NCBI RefSeq assembly: GCF_014174495.1
Contig: NZ_JACJHR010000003.1
Location: 62,001 to 126,000 of the forward strand
Length of the DNA stretch: 64,000 bases
From: Amycolatopsis echigonensis
Lineage (GTDB): Bacteria > Actinomycetota > Actinomycetes > Mycobacteriales > Pseudonocardiaceae
Direction: 5' to 3'
The stretch's first letter is position 1; every line of letters begins with the position of its first letter. This document shows positions 35,024-44,399 of the stretch, in pieces. Both the position numbers and the translations under genes were made by a program. The notes under the pieces were generated by a model. That model was not told the DNA's origin and ran no database searches. It worked only from the letters and a program-made list of their open reading frames with translations.

Positions 35024-36712
35024 ATGCGACGGAGAATGGCCGCATTCGTGGCCCCCGTTGCCGCTCTGGGGCTCCTGCTCGCCGCTTGCGGCGGCGGCAG
35101 CGGCGGCGGCGGCAATCTGCAGGACACCGGCTCGTCGGCCGTCAAGACCGCAGACATCAACGAGCAGCCGCTGGACAAGGTGAAGGACGGCGGCGACTTC
35201 AAGTGGCCGGTCGACCAGCTGCCGGACAACTGGAACTACTACGAGGTCGACGGCACCGTCCTGGACGGCGCCAACATGTTCGGCGCGATCCTGCCCTACC
35301 CGTTCCCGCAGAACGCGGACGCGACGGTCGGCATCGACAAGAACTACCTGACCTCGGCCGAGATCGTCAGCCAGGACCCGCAGGTCATCGAGTACAAGAT
35401 CAACCCGAAGGCCAAGTGGAGCAACGGCCGCCAGTTCTCCTGGGAGGACTTCGCCGCGATGGCGAAGGCACTGAACGGCAAGGACACCGCCTACCAGGTC
35501 TCCAGCACCACCGGCTACGAGGACATCGCCAAGGTCGAGAAGGGCACTGACGACCTCGACGTCAAGATCACCTTCGCGAAGAAGTTCGCGGAGTGGAAGT
35601 CGCTGTTCTCGCCGCTGTACCCGAAGGAGGCGATGGCCGACGCCAACACCTTCAACAAGGGCTGGGCGCAGAAGGCGCAGATCACCGCGGGTCCGTTCAA
35701 GATCAAGAGCGTCGACTACACCGCCAAGACCGCGGTGTTCGAGCGCGACCCGAACTGGTGGGGCGACAAGCCGAAGCTGGACACCGTGACCTACAAGGTC
35801 GTGGACCGTCCCGCGCTGGCGGACGCGTTCGCCAACGGGCAGATCGACTTCTACCCGCTGAACAACGACATCAACGCGTTCAAGCGGGCCCAGGCGGACC
35901 CGAACGCGGTCGTGCGCCAGTCGGCCTACCCCGACTACACGCACATGACGCTCAACGGCGCCTCGTCCTCGATCCTCGCGGACAAGGACCTGCGGCTGGC
36001 GATCATGCGCGGCGTCGACACGGTGACCATCGCCAAGTCGATCCTCGGCCAGATGCAGAAGGACACCACGCCGATCGGCAACCACCTGTACCTCAAGGGT
36101 TCCAAGACCTACGAGGACAACAGCGGCCCGTACAAGTTCGACCAGAACGCGGCCAAGGCGGAGCTGGACAAGCTCGGCTGGAAGCAGTCCGGCGACCTGC
36201 GCGCCAAGGACGGCAAGCAGCTGAAGCTGCGCCTGGTGATCCCGTCGGGCACCCCGATCAGCCAGCAGACCGCGCAGATCCTGCAGTCGCAGCTGAAGGC
36301 GATCGGCGTGGGCATCGACATCGTGGCCGTCCCGTCGACCGAGTTCTTCAAGAACTACGTGAACGTCGGCAACTTCGACCTGACGTTGTTCCGCTGGATC
36401 TCGAACTCGTTCCCGATCGGCGGCAGCAAGGGCATCTACTACCTGGACCCGAAGAACATCAACCAGAACTACGGCCGGATCGGCAGCGACAAGGAAAACC
36501 AGCTGCTCGACACCGCCGCGCAGGAACTGGACGACACCAAGCGGGCCGCGGACATCAACGCCGCGGACAAGGAGATCTGGGCGCTGGGCCACCAGCTTCC
36601 GATCTTCCAGTCGGTCGGCGCCTTCGCCGTCCGCAAGACGGTGGCCAACTACGGTTCGCCGGGCTACGCGAACAACCCGTACGACTACCCCAAGATCGGG
36701 TTCGTGAAGTAA
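35024..36712 (+). CDS. oppA: Oligopeptide-binding lipoprotein (OppA-like, SBP_bac_5)
   Basis: 562-residue extracellular substrate-binding protein. It has a lipoprotein signal: basic MRRRM, hydrophobic core, then LLLAAC with lipidated Cys22 and a Gly/Ser linker. The mature part is family-5 type (INPKAKWSNGRQFSWEDFAAM, YPDYTHMTLNGASS, DLRLAIMRGVDTVTIAKSILG). ATG 35024 is set by gaaagg (35011-35016); an in-frame ATG ten codons upstream lacks one. Captures peptides for the Opp channel. A strong terminator ends the operon. Confidence 0.93.
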   Translation: MRRRMAAFVAPVAALGLLLAACGGGSGGGGNLQDTGSSAVKTADINEQPLDKVKDGGDFKWPVDQLPDNWNYYEVDGTVLDGANMFGAILPYPFPQNADATVGIDKNYLTSAEIVSQDPQVIEYKINPKAKWSNGRQFSWEDFAAMAKALNGKDTAYQVSSTTGYEDIAKVEKGTDDLDVKITFAKKFAEWKSLFSPLYPKEAMADANTFNKGWAQKAQITAGPFKIKSVDYTAKTAVFERDPNWWGDKPKLDTVTYKVVDRPALADAFANGQIDFYPLNNDINAFKRAQADPNAVVRQSAYPDYTHMTLNGASSSILADKDLRLAIMRGVDTVTIAKSILGQMQKDTTPIGNHLYLKGSKTYEDNSGPYKFDQNAAKAELDKLGWKQSGDLRAKDGKQLKLRLVIPSGTPISQQTAQILQSQLKAIGVGIDIVAVPSTEFFKNYVNVGNFDLTLFRWISNSFPIGGSKGIYYLDPKNINQNYGRIGSDKENQLLDTAAQELDDTKRAADINAADKEIWALGHQLPIFQSVGAFAVRKTVANYGSPGYANNPYDYPKIGFVK

Positions 36713-36731
36713 TCCTCCCCTAGCGGGAAAC

Positions 36732-36766
36732 GAAGGAGCGGCGCGGACTCCCCGCGCCGCTCCTTC
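36732..36766 (+). terminator. Terminator of the opp operon
   Basis: Perfect 15-base stem (36732-36746 with 36752-36766), five-base loop actcc, followed by cattttgg. It lies 20 bases past the oppA stop. Confidence 0.88.
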
Positions 36767-36783
36767 CATTTTGGACAGTTAAG

Positions 36784-37728
36784 GTGAGCGTTGTGCGGAA
36801 TTTCCTGCGATTGCGGCCGGTACGGCACATCCTGGTGACGAGTGTCGTCGTGTTCGTCGCGTGCGCCGCGGTGTTCGCGGTGCAGCTGCTGGAGTTCGCC
36901 GGCACCCGCCCACGGCTGCAAGGTCTCACCGCGAGCGCGACCGGCGTGGTAGCGCGGGTCGACGAGTCCACCGTCACGGTGCGCTTCCCGGTGCCGAACC
37001 AGCCGGAGGCGAGCGCGGCGGTCGAACTGGACACCACTCCCCCGCCGCTGGGCACGAAAGTTCCGGTGCGCTACGACCCGTCAGCGCCTTCGCGGGCAGT
37101 CACGACCGGGGCTTCGGCTTTGGTGACGGCCGACCGGGCCTCGACCTACGCGACGGTCACCGTGGTCGCGGTGCTCGCGATGCTTGCGGTGAACGGATTC
37201 CTGCTCTTCACGCGTTTCGTGCAGCCCTCTCGGCGCAAGGTGGGCTCTCCGGTGCCGATGCGCCGGGTGAAGGTGCAGCGCGGACTGCTGACGCGGTCGT
37301 GGCTGGAGACCGACACCGCGACGCCTCGATGGATCCCCGTGTACTTCTCTCCGACGCTGATCGGGCTGCCGTCACCGTCGCGGGTCGAGGTGCTGGGCGA
37401 CTTGCGCACGGACCGGCATATCGCCGTCCGCATCGACGGCGAGGTGCTGTACCCGGCGGGTTCGGTGCGCACCGGCGAGCCTCGCGGCGGCCGGCTGGAC
37501 AACCCTTCCGAGCCGGACGAGGAACGCTCGCTCGCCGCGGCCACGCCGGTACGGCTCGCGCGGCAGTTCCGCGCTGACCTGCCGGTGCTGGCGGTCGCGC
37601 CGGTCGTGGGCGCGTTTTGGGCGCTGGTCGACGGGAGCGGCTTCGCGGGGTGGCTGACGGTCAGCGTGCTGATCGCCGCGTTCGGGTTCTGGTGGGCCGC
37701 TCTGCGCGGCTCGGATCCGTCACTCTGA
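36784..37728 (+). CDS. DUF3592-like membrane protein
   Basis: 314 residues. A first span near 15-35, an extracytoplasmic beta-rich segment (residues ~40-110, LTASATGVVARVDESTVTVRFP and PVRYDPSAPSRAV) of the kind called DUF3592, a second span near 122-142, a cytoplasmic part, then two spans near the C-terminus. GTG 36784 comes 18 bases after the opp terminator. The last nine bases overlap the convergent phosphotransferase gene. Function unknown. Confidence 0.65.
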   Translation: MSVVRNFLRLRPVRHILVTSVVVFVACAAVFAVQLLEFAGTRPRLQGLTASATGVVARVDESTVTVRFPVPNQPEASAAVELDTTPPPLGTKVPVRYDPSAPSRAVTTGASALVTADRASTYATVTVVAVLAMLAVNGFLLFTRFVQPSRRKVGSPVPMRRVKVQRGLLTRSWLETDTATPRWIPVYFSPTLIGLPSPSRVEVLGDLRTDRHIAVRIDGEVLYPAGSVRTGEPRGGRLDNPSEPDEERSLAAATPVRLARQFRADLPVLAVAPVVGAFWALVDGSGFAGWLTVSVLIAAFGFWWAALRGSDPSL

Positions 37729-38694
37729 CTCCAGCGCCGCCAGGATCTCCGCCAGCTCCGGGTACGACTCGCTGGCCTCCCCCTCCTTGCCGAGCCGGTG
37801 CCGTTCCAATCGCACCGCGCCGAGGTGCCGGGCTTCGTAGTACAACGCCCGCCGCCGAGCCGCCGGGGACGCGTCCAGCGGGCCGTAGGTGTCCCAGAAC
37901 GCGTCGCGCTTCGAGCCCGCTTTCATCGAGGCCATCCGGATCGTCCAGTCCGCCGCCGGGTCGCCCCACCAGCTGCGGTCGTGGTCGAACACCCCGACGA
38001 TCTCCAGCTCCGGGGTCAGCATCACGTTCACGTGCCACAGATCCCCGTGCAGCAGGCGCGGTTCGGTGATCTCGTCGAGCAGCGCGGCGTCGCGCTTCGC
38101 CCACGCGGCCACGGCGCGCAGGTCCGATCCGTCCAGGCCCAAGTCCTCGACGTCAGCGGCGTTGTCCTCGAAGTACGCGATCAGCGCTTCGCTCCAGGTC
38201 GCGAAATGCGGCCCGGCCACGAGGCCGAAACCAGGCCCGCGCACGTCGTGGACGGCGCGGGTGATTTCGCCGAGCTGGTGGAAGTACGGCGTCCGCTGGT
38301 CCGGCTCCAGACCGGAGAGGATTTCCGGACCGGGCTCTCCGGGCAGAACCGCCTGCAGCACGTAATCGCGGCCGATGACCTGATGCGTGAAATCGGCGGC
38401 GAGCGTGCGCGGCATCAGCGGCGCAATAGGCGCGAAGTACGGCGCGGCAAGGTACTCGTTGCGCATGAACTGGGGCTCGATCCGCGTCTGCCGCGCCGGT
38501 TCCGGGGCGACGCGCAGGATCGCCGGGCCGTCGGTCAGCTCCACCCGGTAGGTGTTGTTGTATCCGCCCCATCCGATTTCGGCCGCGGACCGCACACCGC
38601 TGCCGAGCGCGCGGCGGCAGAGCAGTTCGATCTGGTCGGCGGTGAGGGGCTGCTGGAACGCGTCCGGAGGCCGGTCTTTCGGCTGGAAGTCCAC
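37720..38694 (-). CDS. Aminoglycoside-phosphotransferase-fold protein
   Basis: 324 residues with a protein-kinase-like fold. The catalytic loop is LLHGDLWHVNVML and the metal-binding segment VGVFDHDRSWWGDPAADW. An N-terminal NTYRVEL nucleotide loop is present. APH-family proteins phosphorylate antibiotics, choline, homoserine or other small molecules; the substrate here is unknown and no resistance context is visible. ATG 38694 gives a normal N-terminus. Head of a possible minus-strand group with the three small genes upstream. Confidence 0.8.
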   Translation of the reverse strand: MDFQPKDRPPDAFQQPLTADQIELLCRRALGSGVRSAAEIGWGGYNNTYRVELTDGPAILRVAPEPARQTRIEPQFMRNEYLAAPYFAPIAPLMPRTLAADFTHQVIGRDYVLQAVLPGEPGPEILSGLEPDQRTPYFHQLGEITRAVHDVRGPGFGLVAGPHFATWSEALIAYFEDNAADVEDLGLDGSDLRAVAAWAKRDAALLDEITEPRLLHGDLWHVNVMLTPELEIVGVFDHDRSWWGDPAADWTIRMASMKAGSKRDAFWDTYGPLDASPAARRRALYYEARHLGAVRLERHRLGKEGEASESYPELAEILAALESE

Positions 38695-38715
38695 CCGGGC
38701 ATCCTGCCACTCCGC

Positions 38716-39093
38716 TCAGGACAGCACGAATCCTTTACGGCTCAGCGCATCCTCGATCCGCAACCGTTCGAGATCCCGGTCCGCACCCTCGCGCAATCCG
38801 TCGAGCCGGTGCTCGACGCCGACCTCGCGGCACGCGGTGACGAGCAGTTCGTCGTACGCCTGCCGGGTGCCGATACGACGGGCAGCGGGCGTTCCGGAGG
38901 GAAGCTGCGCGAGGGTCCGGCGCACCCGGCGCAGGTCGGCGGCCACCTGCTCCACCGGCGGTTCGGACGGCACGGGAGCGGCGCGGCGCCGACGCAGCCA
39001 GCGGCAAGCCGCCGGAACGCGGAGGGCAGCCCAGAACAACGCCGAGGGGGCAACGCTGACCACGGCGAACAGCAGAACCGGACCGGCCGCCAT
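38716..39093 (-). CDS. Hypothetical protein with N-terminal membrane anchor
   Basis: 125 residues. One hydrophobic segment near 5-25 (VLLFAVVSVAPSALFWAAL), then a basic RRRR stretch and a helical cytoplasmic domain (VEQVAADLRRVRRTLAQL, DELLVTACREVGVEHRLDG). No family recognised. It lies ten bases after the next small gene, on the same strand. Confidence 0.6.
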   Translation of the reverse strand: MAAGPVLLFAVVSVAPSALFWAALRVPAACRWLRRRRAAPVPSEPPVEQVAADLRRVRRTLAQLPSGTPAARRIGTRQAYDELLVTACREVGVEHRLDGLREGADRDLERLRIEDALSRKGFVLS

Positions 39094-39103
39094 GCTCCCG
39101 AGT

Positions 39104-39310
39104 TTAGCCGCGAAGGCGGCGTTTGCGTGCCTGATGTGCGAACAGCACCGCCACCCCCGCCCCGAGCAGGACGACGCTGGCGATCACGTGCGACTGCGGC
39201 GGCAATATGCGCAGCTGGACGAACCAGCTCGGGTGCCCCTCCCCGGCGAGCCGGTTGATCAGCCCGCCCGCGCCCTGCACCACCAGAAGGATGCCGAGCA
39301 GCTCGATCAT
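39104..39310 (-). CDS. Hypothetical two-span small membrane protein
   Basis: 68 residues with spans near 3-20 (LLGILLVVQGAGGLI) and 42-60 (VIASVVLLGAGVAVLFA) and a basic C-terminus (RKRRLRG). ATG 39310 overlaps the stop of the upstream gene (ATGA), which supports its being real and co-translated. Function unknown. Confidence 0.6.
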   Translation of the reverse strand: MIELLGILLVVQGAGGLINRLAGEGHPSWFVQLRILPPQSHVIASVVLLGAGVAVLFAHQARKRRLRG

Positions 39311-39873
39311 CGCGACGCCTCTTTCGGCGCGGAGGAGCCGAAAATCTCCTGCCACAGCGGCCCGAAGACGAACCACAGGCCGGTGAGCGTGCCCAGCCGC
39401 GGCAGCCACGCCCACAGCGGCTCGACGTGGCCCGAGCCGCCGACCACCGCGATCGCGAGCAACAGCAGCCCGGCGCTGATCGCGGACGCCAGCACGCATT
39501 TGCCCCATTCTCGCCATTCCTCGCGGGCTTTCGCGCGGCCGTACAGCTTCTCCGGCCGCGGACCGCCGCCGAACCGGTGTGCGAACCGGACGTCGGCCCA
39601 CCGCACCATCGACGGCCCGAACACCACCGAAAAGCCCAGATACACCGCCGCCAGCCCGTGCGTCACGTTCGGCGCCGCGCCGTTGAGAAGGTCGATCACC
39701 GTGATCACCAGCAGCACCAGGTCGACCACCGGCACCAGCGCCAGCAGCACGGTGCTCGCCTTCTGCTTGCGCAACGCGTACCGGCTCAGCAGCCCGGCCG
39801 CGATAAAGACCCAGAACCCGATCTCGCACGCCACGATAGCGGCGGTCATCGGACTGTTCAGCAGCTCGTCCAT
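39307..39873 (-). CDS. Hypothetical multi-span membrane protein
   Basis: 188 residues from ATG 39873 (MDELLNSPMTAAIVACEIGF) with about five membrane spans and a charged loop (RPEKLYGRAKAREEWREWG near 107-125). An upstream in-frame ATG would add 22 arginine-rich residues unlike a membrane protein start. Overlaps the 68-residue gene by four bases. No family recognised. Confidence 0.65.
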   Translation of the reverse strand: MDELLNSPMTAAIVACEIGFWVFIAAGLLSRYALRKQKASTVLLALVPVVDLVLLVITVIDLLNGAAPNVTHGLAAVYLGFSVVFGPSMVRWADVRFAHRFGGGPRPEKLYGRAKAREEWREWGKCVLASAISAGLLLLAIAVVGGSGHVEPLWAWLPRLGTLTGLWFVFGPLWQEIFGSSAPKEASR

Positions 39874-39982
39874 GGCTTCATGATCTCGGGCGCGGGCGGC
39901 CGCGCGCGTCACCGGACGGCACGATCGAGGGGTCATCATTTCGTAGGACGACCGCGCCGCCGGGGTGTGCTGTCATGGTCGG

Positions 39983-41179
39983 GTGCGCCTGCGAGACCTG
40001 CGCTCCGCCCTCCCCCGGCCGCGCGAACTGCCGCCGTGGCAGCAGAACGGCCTCGTCGCGCTCGCGGTGTTCGCCGGCGGCACGATGCTGTATCTCACCG
40101 ACAGCCACCGCCTGCTGCCGAACGGCGACCCGTTCCCGCTGTGGATCCGGTTCGCCGAACTCGGCGCGATCTGCCTCGCCGCGTTCCTGCGCCGGAAAGT
40201 TCCGTGGGGGCTGCTGGTCGCCACCGGCATCGTGGGCGTCGACGTCGCGCTGGGCCTGTCGCTGCCGATCGCCATCGCGTACACGGATTTCCTGTACTCC
40301 GCCATGCTGTACGGCTCCCGCTGGACGACCCGGGTGCTGGTCGGCGTGACCGCCACGGTCACGCTCACCGTGCTGTTCGTGTTCCTGGCCGTGGCGGGCT
40401 GGCGGACGGCGGCGCTCGGCGCGTTCAGCATGCTGTCGTTCTTGCTGGTCCCGGTGTGGTGGGGCGCGAACGTGCGCCAGCAGAGCGACATCGCGGCGAG
40501 CGAGCGCGCCAACGCCGAGCAGCTCGCGACGATCGCCGCGCTCGACCGAAAGGCGGCGGTGGCGGCTGAGCGCTCGCGGATGGCTCGCGACCTGCACGAC
40601 GTCGTCGCCGGGCATCTGTCCGCGATTGCCATCCAATCGGAGGCGGCACTGTCCATGGCGGACGATCCGAAGACCGCGCAGACCGTGCTCGTCGCGGTGC
40701 GGGAGAACAGCGTGCGCGCGCTGGAAGAAATGCGCGCGATGATCGGCCTGTTGCGTTCGGAATCCGCGGAGGACGAGGTGACCGCCCCGGCGCGGCTGGC
40801 CGAACTGGCCCGGCTGGTGGAGTCGGCGCGAGCGGCGGGCATGACGGTGACGGTGGATTCCACTGTGGACGAAGAACTCACGCTGCCGACAGCGGTCGAC
40901 CTCACCGCGTACCGGATCGCGCAGGAGGCGCTGACCAACGCGGTCAAACACGCTCCGGGCGGCCGGGCGACCGTGCGGCTGCGAGTCGCCGACGGCACGC
41001 TGACCGTCGAGATCGGCAACGAACTGCTCGGCGCGCCGGGCCGGTCCGACGGCGGCGGGCACGGTTTGCTGAGCATGCGCGAGCGCGCACACGCCGTCGG
41101 CGGCACCCTGCGAGTAGGTCCGTCCGGCCCGCGCTGGCTTGTCCACGCCGAACTTCCCCTCGCCGGAGAGCCGTCATGA
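39983..41179 (+). CDS. NarL-type sensor histidine kinase
   Basis: 398 residues. Four to five N-terminal spans (residues ~20-160), then a coiled dimerisation segment and an HisKA_3 domain with phosphoacceptor H205 in MARDLHDVVAGHLSAIA. The HATPase domain is short (YRIAQEALTNAVKHAPGG, then GGGHGLLSMRERAHAVGG). GTG 39983 is the most likely start; an in-frame ATG at 39965 is possible. Its stop overlaps the response regulator ATG (ATGA). The signal is unknown. Confidence 0.9.
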   Translation: MRLRDLRSALPRPRELPPWQQNGLVALAVFAGGTMLYLTDSHRLLPNGDPFPLWIRFAELGAICLAAFLRRKVPWGLLVATGIVGVDVALGLSLPIAIAYTDFLYSAMLYGSRWTTRVLVGVTATVTLTVLFVFLAVAGWRTAALGAFSMLSFLLVPVWWGANVRQQSDIAASERANAEQLATIAALDRKAAVAAERSRMARDLHDVVAGHLSAIAIQSEAALSMADDPKTAQTVLVAVRENSVRALEEMRAMIGLLRSESAEDEVTAPARLAELARLVESARAAGMTVTVDSTVDEELTLPTAVDLTAYRIAQEALTNAVKHAPGGRATVRLRVADGTLTVEIGNELLGAPGRSDGGGHGLLSMRERAHAVGGTLRVGPSGPRWLVHAELPLAGEPS

Positions 41180-41829
41180 CCATCCGAGTCCTCGTCGCCG
41201 ACGACCACGGCGCCATCCGCGCCGGGCTCGCGCTCATCCTCGGCAACGCCGAGGGCATCGAAGTGGTCGGCGAAGCCGCCGACGGCGAGGTCGCGCTGCG
41301 CCAAGCCCGCGCGCTGCGGCCGGACGTGGTCCTGATGGACGTCCGGATGCCCGGCACCGACGGGATCACCGCCACCCGGCGGCTGATCGCCGAGGGGCTC
41401 GCCGAAGTCCTGGTCCTCACCACCTTCGACCTCGACGAGTACGTGCACGCCGCGCTGCGCGCCGGGGCCGCCGGGTTCCTGCTGAAGTCGGTGGAGGCGC
41501 CGCGGCTGATCGAGGCCGTCCGGCTGGTCGCGGCGGGCGAGGGCGTGCTCGCCCCGCAGGTCACCAAACGGCTGATCGCCGCGTTCGCCAGCACCCCGGC
41601 CGGGCCGTCGCCCGCGCCGGCCGGGCTCGCGGACCTCACCGAACGCGAACGCGAGGTGCTGGGCTGCCTCGGCGCCGGGCTCTCGAACGCCGAAATCGGC
41701 ACCCGGCTGCGCATCGGCGAGGCGACGGTGAAAACGCATGTTTCCCGCGTGCTCGCCAAGCTCAGCCTGCGTTCCCGCGTGCAGGCCGCGATCCTCGCGC
41801 AGGACCACGGCATCGAGCCACCCGGATAG
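41176..41829 (+). CDS. NarL/LuxR-type response regulator
   Basis: 217 residues. The receiver domain has acidic D9-D10, phosphoacceptor D55 in VVLMDVRMPG and the conserved K104 in FLLKSVEAP. The C-terminal LuxR-type helix-turn-helix spans ~150-205 (LTEREREVLGCLGAGLSNAEIG, ATVKTHVSRVLAKL). Partner of the overlapping histidine kinase. Its targets are unknown; the amino-acid permease 40 bases downstream on the same strand is one candidate. Confidence 0.93.
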   Translation: MTIRVLVADDHGAIRAGLALILGNAEGIEVVGEAADGEVALRQARALRPDVVLMDVRMPGTDGITATRRLIAEGLAEVLVLTTFDLDEYVHAALRAGAAGFLLKSVEAPRLIEAVRLVAAGEGVLAPQVTKRLIAAFASTPAGPSPAPAGLADLTEREREVLGCLGAGLSNAEIGTRLRIGEATVKTHVSRVLAKLSLRSRVQAAILAQDHGIEPPG

Positions 41830-41869
41830 CCGATCTGCGCATCCGGGCGTGACCTTCTAACGTTCCCCC

Positions 41870-43303
41870 ATGGGCGAGCGGAGAACTCTCGACGTCGACG
41901 AAGTCCTCAAGCGGCAGGAATCCGGCGAGCTGAAGCGGCGGCTCAGGGGGCGCGACCTGGTCGGCTTCGGCGTCGGCATCATCATCGGCACCGGGATCTT
42001 CACCCTCGCCGGGGTCGAGGCGAAGACGCACGCCGGGCCGTCGGTCACGCTGTCGTTCGTGATCGGCGCGGTGGTCGCCGGCCTCGCCGCGCTCTGCTAC
42101 GCCGAGCTGGCCTCGAGCGTGCCGACCGCGGGCAGCGCCTACACCTACGCCTTCGCCACGCTCGGCGAGATCTTCGCCTGGATCATCGGCTGGGACCTGC
42201 TGCTGGAGTTCGCGCTCGGCGCGGCCGTGGTGTCGCGCAGCTGGTCCGGGTATCTCGCGAACCTGCTCGGGCTGTCGCCGGAGCGGTTCGGGGAGGACGC
42301 GACGGTCAACGTCGGCGCGGTGCTGATCATCGCGGTGCTGACGGTCGTGGCCGTGGTCGGCATCAAGGAGTCCTCGTGGCTCACGAACCTGCTGGTGCTG
42401 GTCAAGGTCGCGGTCTGCGTGCTCATCCTCGCCGTGGGCGTGTTCTTCGTGAAGGGCTCGAACCTCACCCCGTTCGTCCCGACCGCGCAGCCGCCGTCGG
42501 GCAGCTCCAGCGCGTTGCACCAGCCGGTGGTCCAGGCCGCTCTCGGGCTCGAGCAGTCGGTGTACGGCATCGCGGGCATGGTCACCGCCGCGGCTGTCGT
42601 GTTCTTCGCCTACACCGGCTTCGAGGCGCTCGCCAACCTCGGCGAGGAGACCATCAACCCGCGCAAGGACCTCCGCGTCGGCATCCTCGGCGCGCTGGCC
42701 GTGTGCGCGGTGCTCTACATCGGCGTGTCGATCGTGCTCACCGGCATGGTCCACTACACCGACATCGACTCCGGCGCGCCGCTCGCGGACGCGTTCGACC
42801 GGGTCGGCCAGCACTGGGTCGGCGCGCTGATCTCGCTCGGCGCGGTCACCGGGCTGACGTCGGTGATGATGGTCGAACTGGTCACGATCGGCCGGATCGG
42901 CTTCGCGATGGGCCGCGACGGCCTGCTGCCCAAGGCGATCGGCACGGCGCACCCGCGCTGGGGCACGCCGCACCGGATGACCATCGGCGGGGCCGCATTG
43001 ATCGCGGTGCTGGCGGCGTTCGTGCCGATCTCCGCGCTGGCCGACATGGTCAGCATCGGCGCGCTGTCGGCGATGGTCATCGTCGCGGTCGCGGTGCCGG
43101 TGCTGCGCAAACGCCGCCCGGACCTGAAGCGGCCTTTCACCGTGCCGTTCTCGCCGGTCCTCCCCATCATCACCGCGCTGGCGTGCTTCTACCTGACGCT
43201 GAACCTCGACGTGATGACCTGGATCCGGTTCGCCGCCTGGCTGGTGATCGGCCTGCTGATCTACTTCTTCTACGGCCGAAAGCACTCCCGCTTCGCCAAG
43301 TAG
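41870..43303 (+). CDS. Cationic amino acid-type APC permease
   Basis: 477 residues with 12 spans. Helix 1 is GFGVGIIIGTGIFTLAGVEA, the hallmark of the cationic-amino-acid branch of APC. Others are GLAALCYAELASSVPTAGSAYTY, FFAYTGFEALANLGEETINPRKDL and a C-terminal KRPFTVPFSPVLP. It probably imports lysine, arginine or another amino acid by proton symport. The stop is two bases from the stop of the convergent NAD(P)H-binding gene. Confidence 0.88.
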   Translation: MGERRTLDVDEVLKRQESGELKRRLRGRDLVGFGVGIIIGTGIFTLAGVEAKTHAGPSVTLSFVIGAVVAGLAALCYAELASSVPTAGSAYTYAFATLGEIFAWIIGWDLLLEFALGAAVVSRSWSGYLANLLGLSPERFGEDATVNVGAVLIIAVLTVVAVVGIKESSWLTNLLVLVKVAVCVLILAVGVFFVKGSNLTPFVPTAQPPSGSSSALHQPVVQAALGLEQSVYGIAGMVTAAAVVFFAYTGFEALANLGEETINPRKDLRVGILGALAVCAVLYIGVSIVLTGMVHYTDIDSGAPLADAFDRVGQHWVGALISLGAVTGLTSVMMVELVTIGRIGFAMGRDGLLPKAIGTAHPRWGTPHRMTIGGAALIAVLAAFVPISALADMVSIGALSAMVIVAVAVPVLRKRRPDLKRPFTVPFSPVLPIITALACFYLTLNLDVMTWIRFAAWLVIGLLIYFFYGRKHSRFAK

Positions 43304-43305
43304 GT

Positions 43306-43926
43306 TCAGGCCACCGCGAGGTGGACGCGGACGTGCCGCGGGTTCTCGACCTCGTCGAGCAGCGCCACGGCGAAATCGGCGTACGAGATCGTGACGGAGA
43401 GGTCGCCGTGCTCGCCGATTTCGTAGCGACCGGTGCGCTCGCCGTCGTGGTCGAAGTCGCCGACCGGGCTGACGTACACCCAGTCCAGCCCGGTGCCCTC
43501 GGTGCGCAACACTTCGAGCCCTGCCGCGTGTGCCAGGCAGAACGGCCGGAACTCGGCCGGAATCGCGTCCAGCACCGGGGTTCCGTCCGCGGCGGGCAGC
43601 AGCGCGGACAGCCCGACCGCGACCAGCCGGTCCACCCCGGCCTGCCGCAGCCCGGTGACGAGAGCGCGGGCGGCGCCGGTGAAGAAGGCGTCCGGGTCGG
43701 TGCCCTCGCCGTAGACCGCGGCCGCGTTGACGGCCGCGTCGTGCCCGGCGGCGAGCGCTGCGACGTCCACCGCGTTGGTGACATCGCCAGCGACGACATC
43801 GGCCAAGTCGCGGTAGCGCTCGGGATCGCGGACCACGGCGGTGACGTCGTGCCCGCGCCGTCGTGCCTCCGCGACCGCCTGGCGTCCGGCCCGGCCGCCC
43901 GCGCCGAAAATGACGATCTTGCTCAT
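43306..43926 (-). CDS. NAD(P)H-binding (NmrA-like) atypical SDR protein
   Basis: 206 residues. Glycine motif IVIFGAGGRAGRQAV (4-18) with VVRDPERYRDL at the ribose-binding strand and VYVSPVGDF further on. No classical YxxxK triad, so an atypical NmrA/YwnB-type SDR. Divergent from an HxlR regulator with 83 bases between, a common pairing in which the regulator controls the reductase in response to electrophiles or redox stress. Confidence 0.85.
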   Translation of the reverse strand: MSKIVIFGAGGRAGRQAVAEARRRGHDVTAVVRDPERYRDLADVVAGDVTNAVDVAALAAGHDAAVNAAAVYGEGTDPDAFFTGAARALVTGLRQAGVDRLVAVGLSALLPAADGTPVLDAIPAEFRPFCLAHAAGLEVLRTEGTGLDWVYVSPVGDFDHDGERTGRYEIGEHGDLSVTISYADFAVALLDEVENPRHVRVHLAVA

Positions 43927-44009
43927 CGTGGGAATACCTCCTGGCGTGTCGATGCTCTGGAAGGTAGCCAGGGGGCCGGTTCCCTCCGGGATACTGAGAG
44001 GAGACCGCG

Positions 44010-44399
44010 ATGACCGTCCGGCAGCCATTGCCTCCCGACCTGTTCGAGGAGCTGTGCCCGTCCTCGCTGGTGCCGTTCCGGTTCGGGGACAAGTGGTCCG
44101 CGCTGGTCGTCCGCTGCCTGGAAGGCGGGCCGCGCCGGTTCTCCGAACTGCGGGTTCCGTTGCACCGGGTCACGCCGAAGGTGCTGACCCAGACGCTGCG
44201 CGGCCTCGAACGCTCCGGGCTGGTGTCCCGCACGGCGCACGCCGACCCCGCGTCGGGGGTCGAGTACGCGCTGACCCCGCTGGGCCGCAGCCTGCTGGAG
44301 CCGATGCGGGTGGTGTACGGCTGGGTCGCTGAGCACTGGGAGGAATTGCTGGACGCCCAGGAGCGCTACGACGCACCGCAGCTGCGCAGCCCCGCGTAG
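44010..44399 (+). CDS. HxlR-family transcriptional regulator
   Basis: 129-residue winged-helix protein. The family core is visible: FGDKWSALVVRCLEGGPRRF, LRVPLHRVTPKVLTQTLRGLE and GLVSRTAHADPASGVEYAL. Probably represses the divergent NAD(P)H-binding gene. The usual HxlR redox Cys near the N-terminus could be the one in FEELCPSSL. Its 3' end overlaps the convergent gene by 34 bases. Confidence 0.9.
   Translation: MTVRQPLPPDLFEELCPSSLVPFRFGDKWSALVVRCLEGGPRRFSELRVPLHRVTPKVLTQTLRGLERSGLVSRTAHADPASGVEYALTPLGRSLLEPMRVVYGWVAEHWEELLDAQERYDAPQLRSPA

Noticed and set aside
32659..35229. 856-codon minus-strand frame across the opp operon
   Set aside because: Antisense to the fused ATPase, whose motifs are all intact; the product is His/Asp/Arg-rich and featureless.
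37720..38694. Antibiotic-resistance determinant (aminoglycoside phosphotransferase)
   Set aside because: The fold is right, but this fold includes many housekeeping small-molecule kinases and there is no resistance or biosynthetic context.
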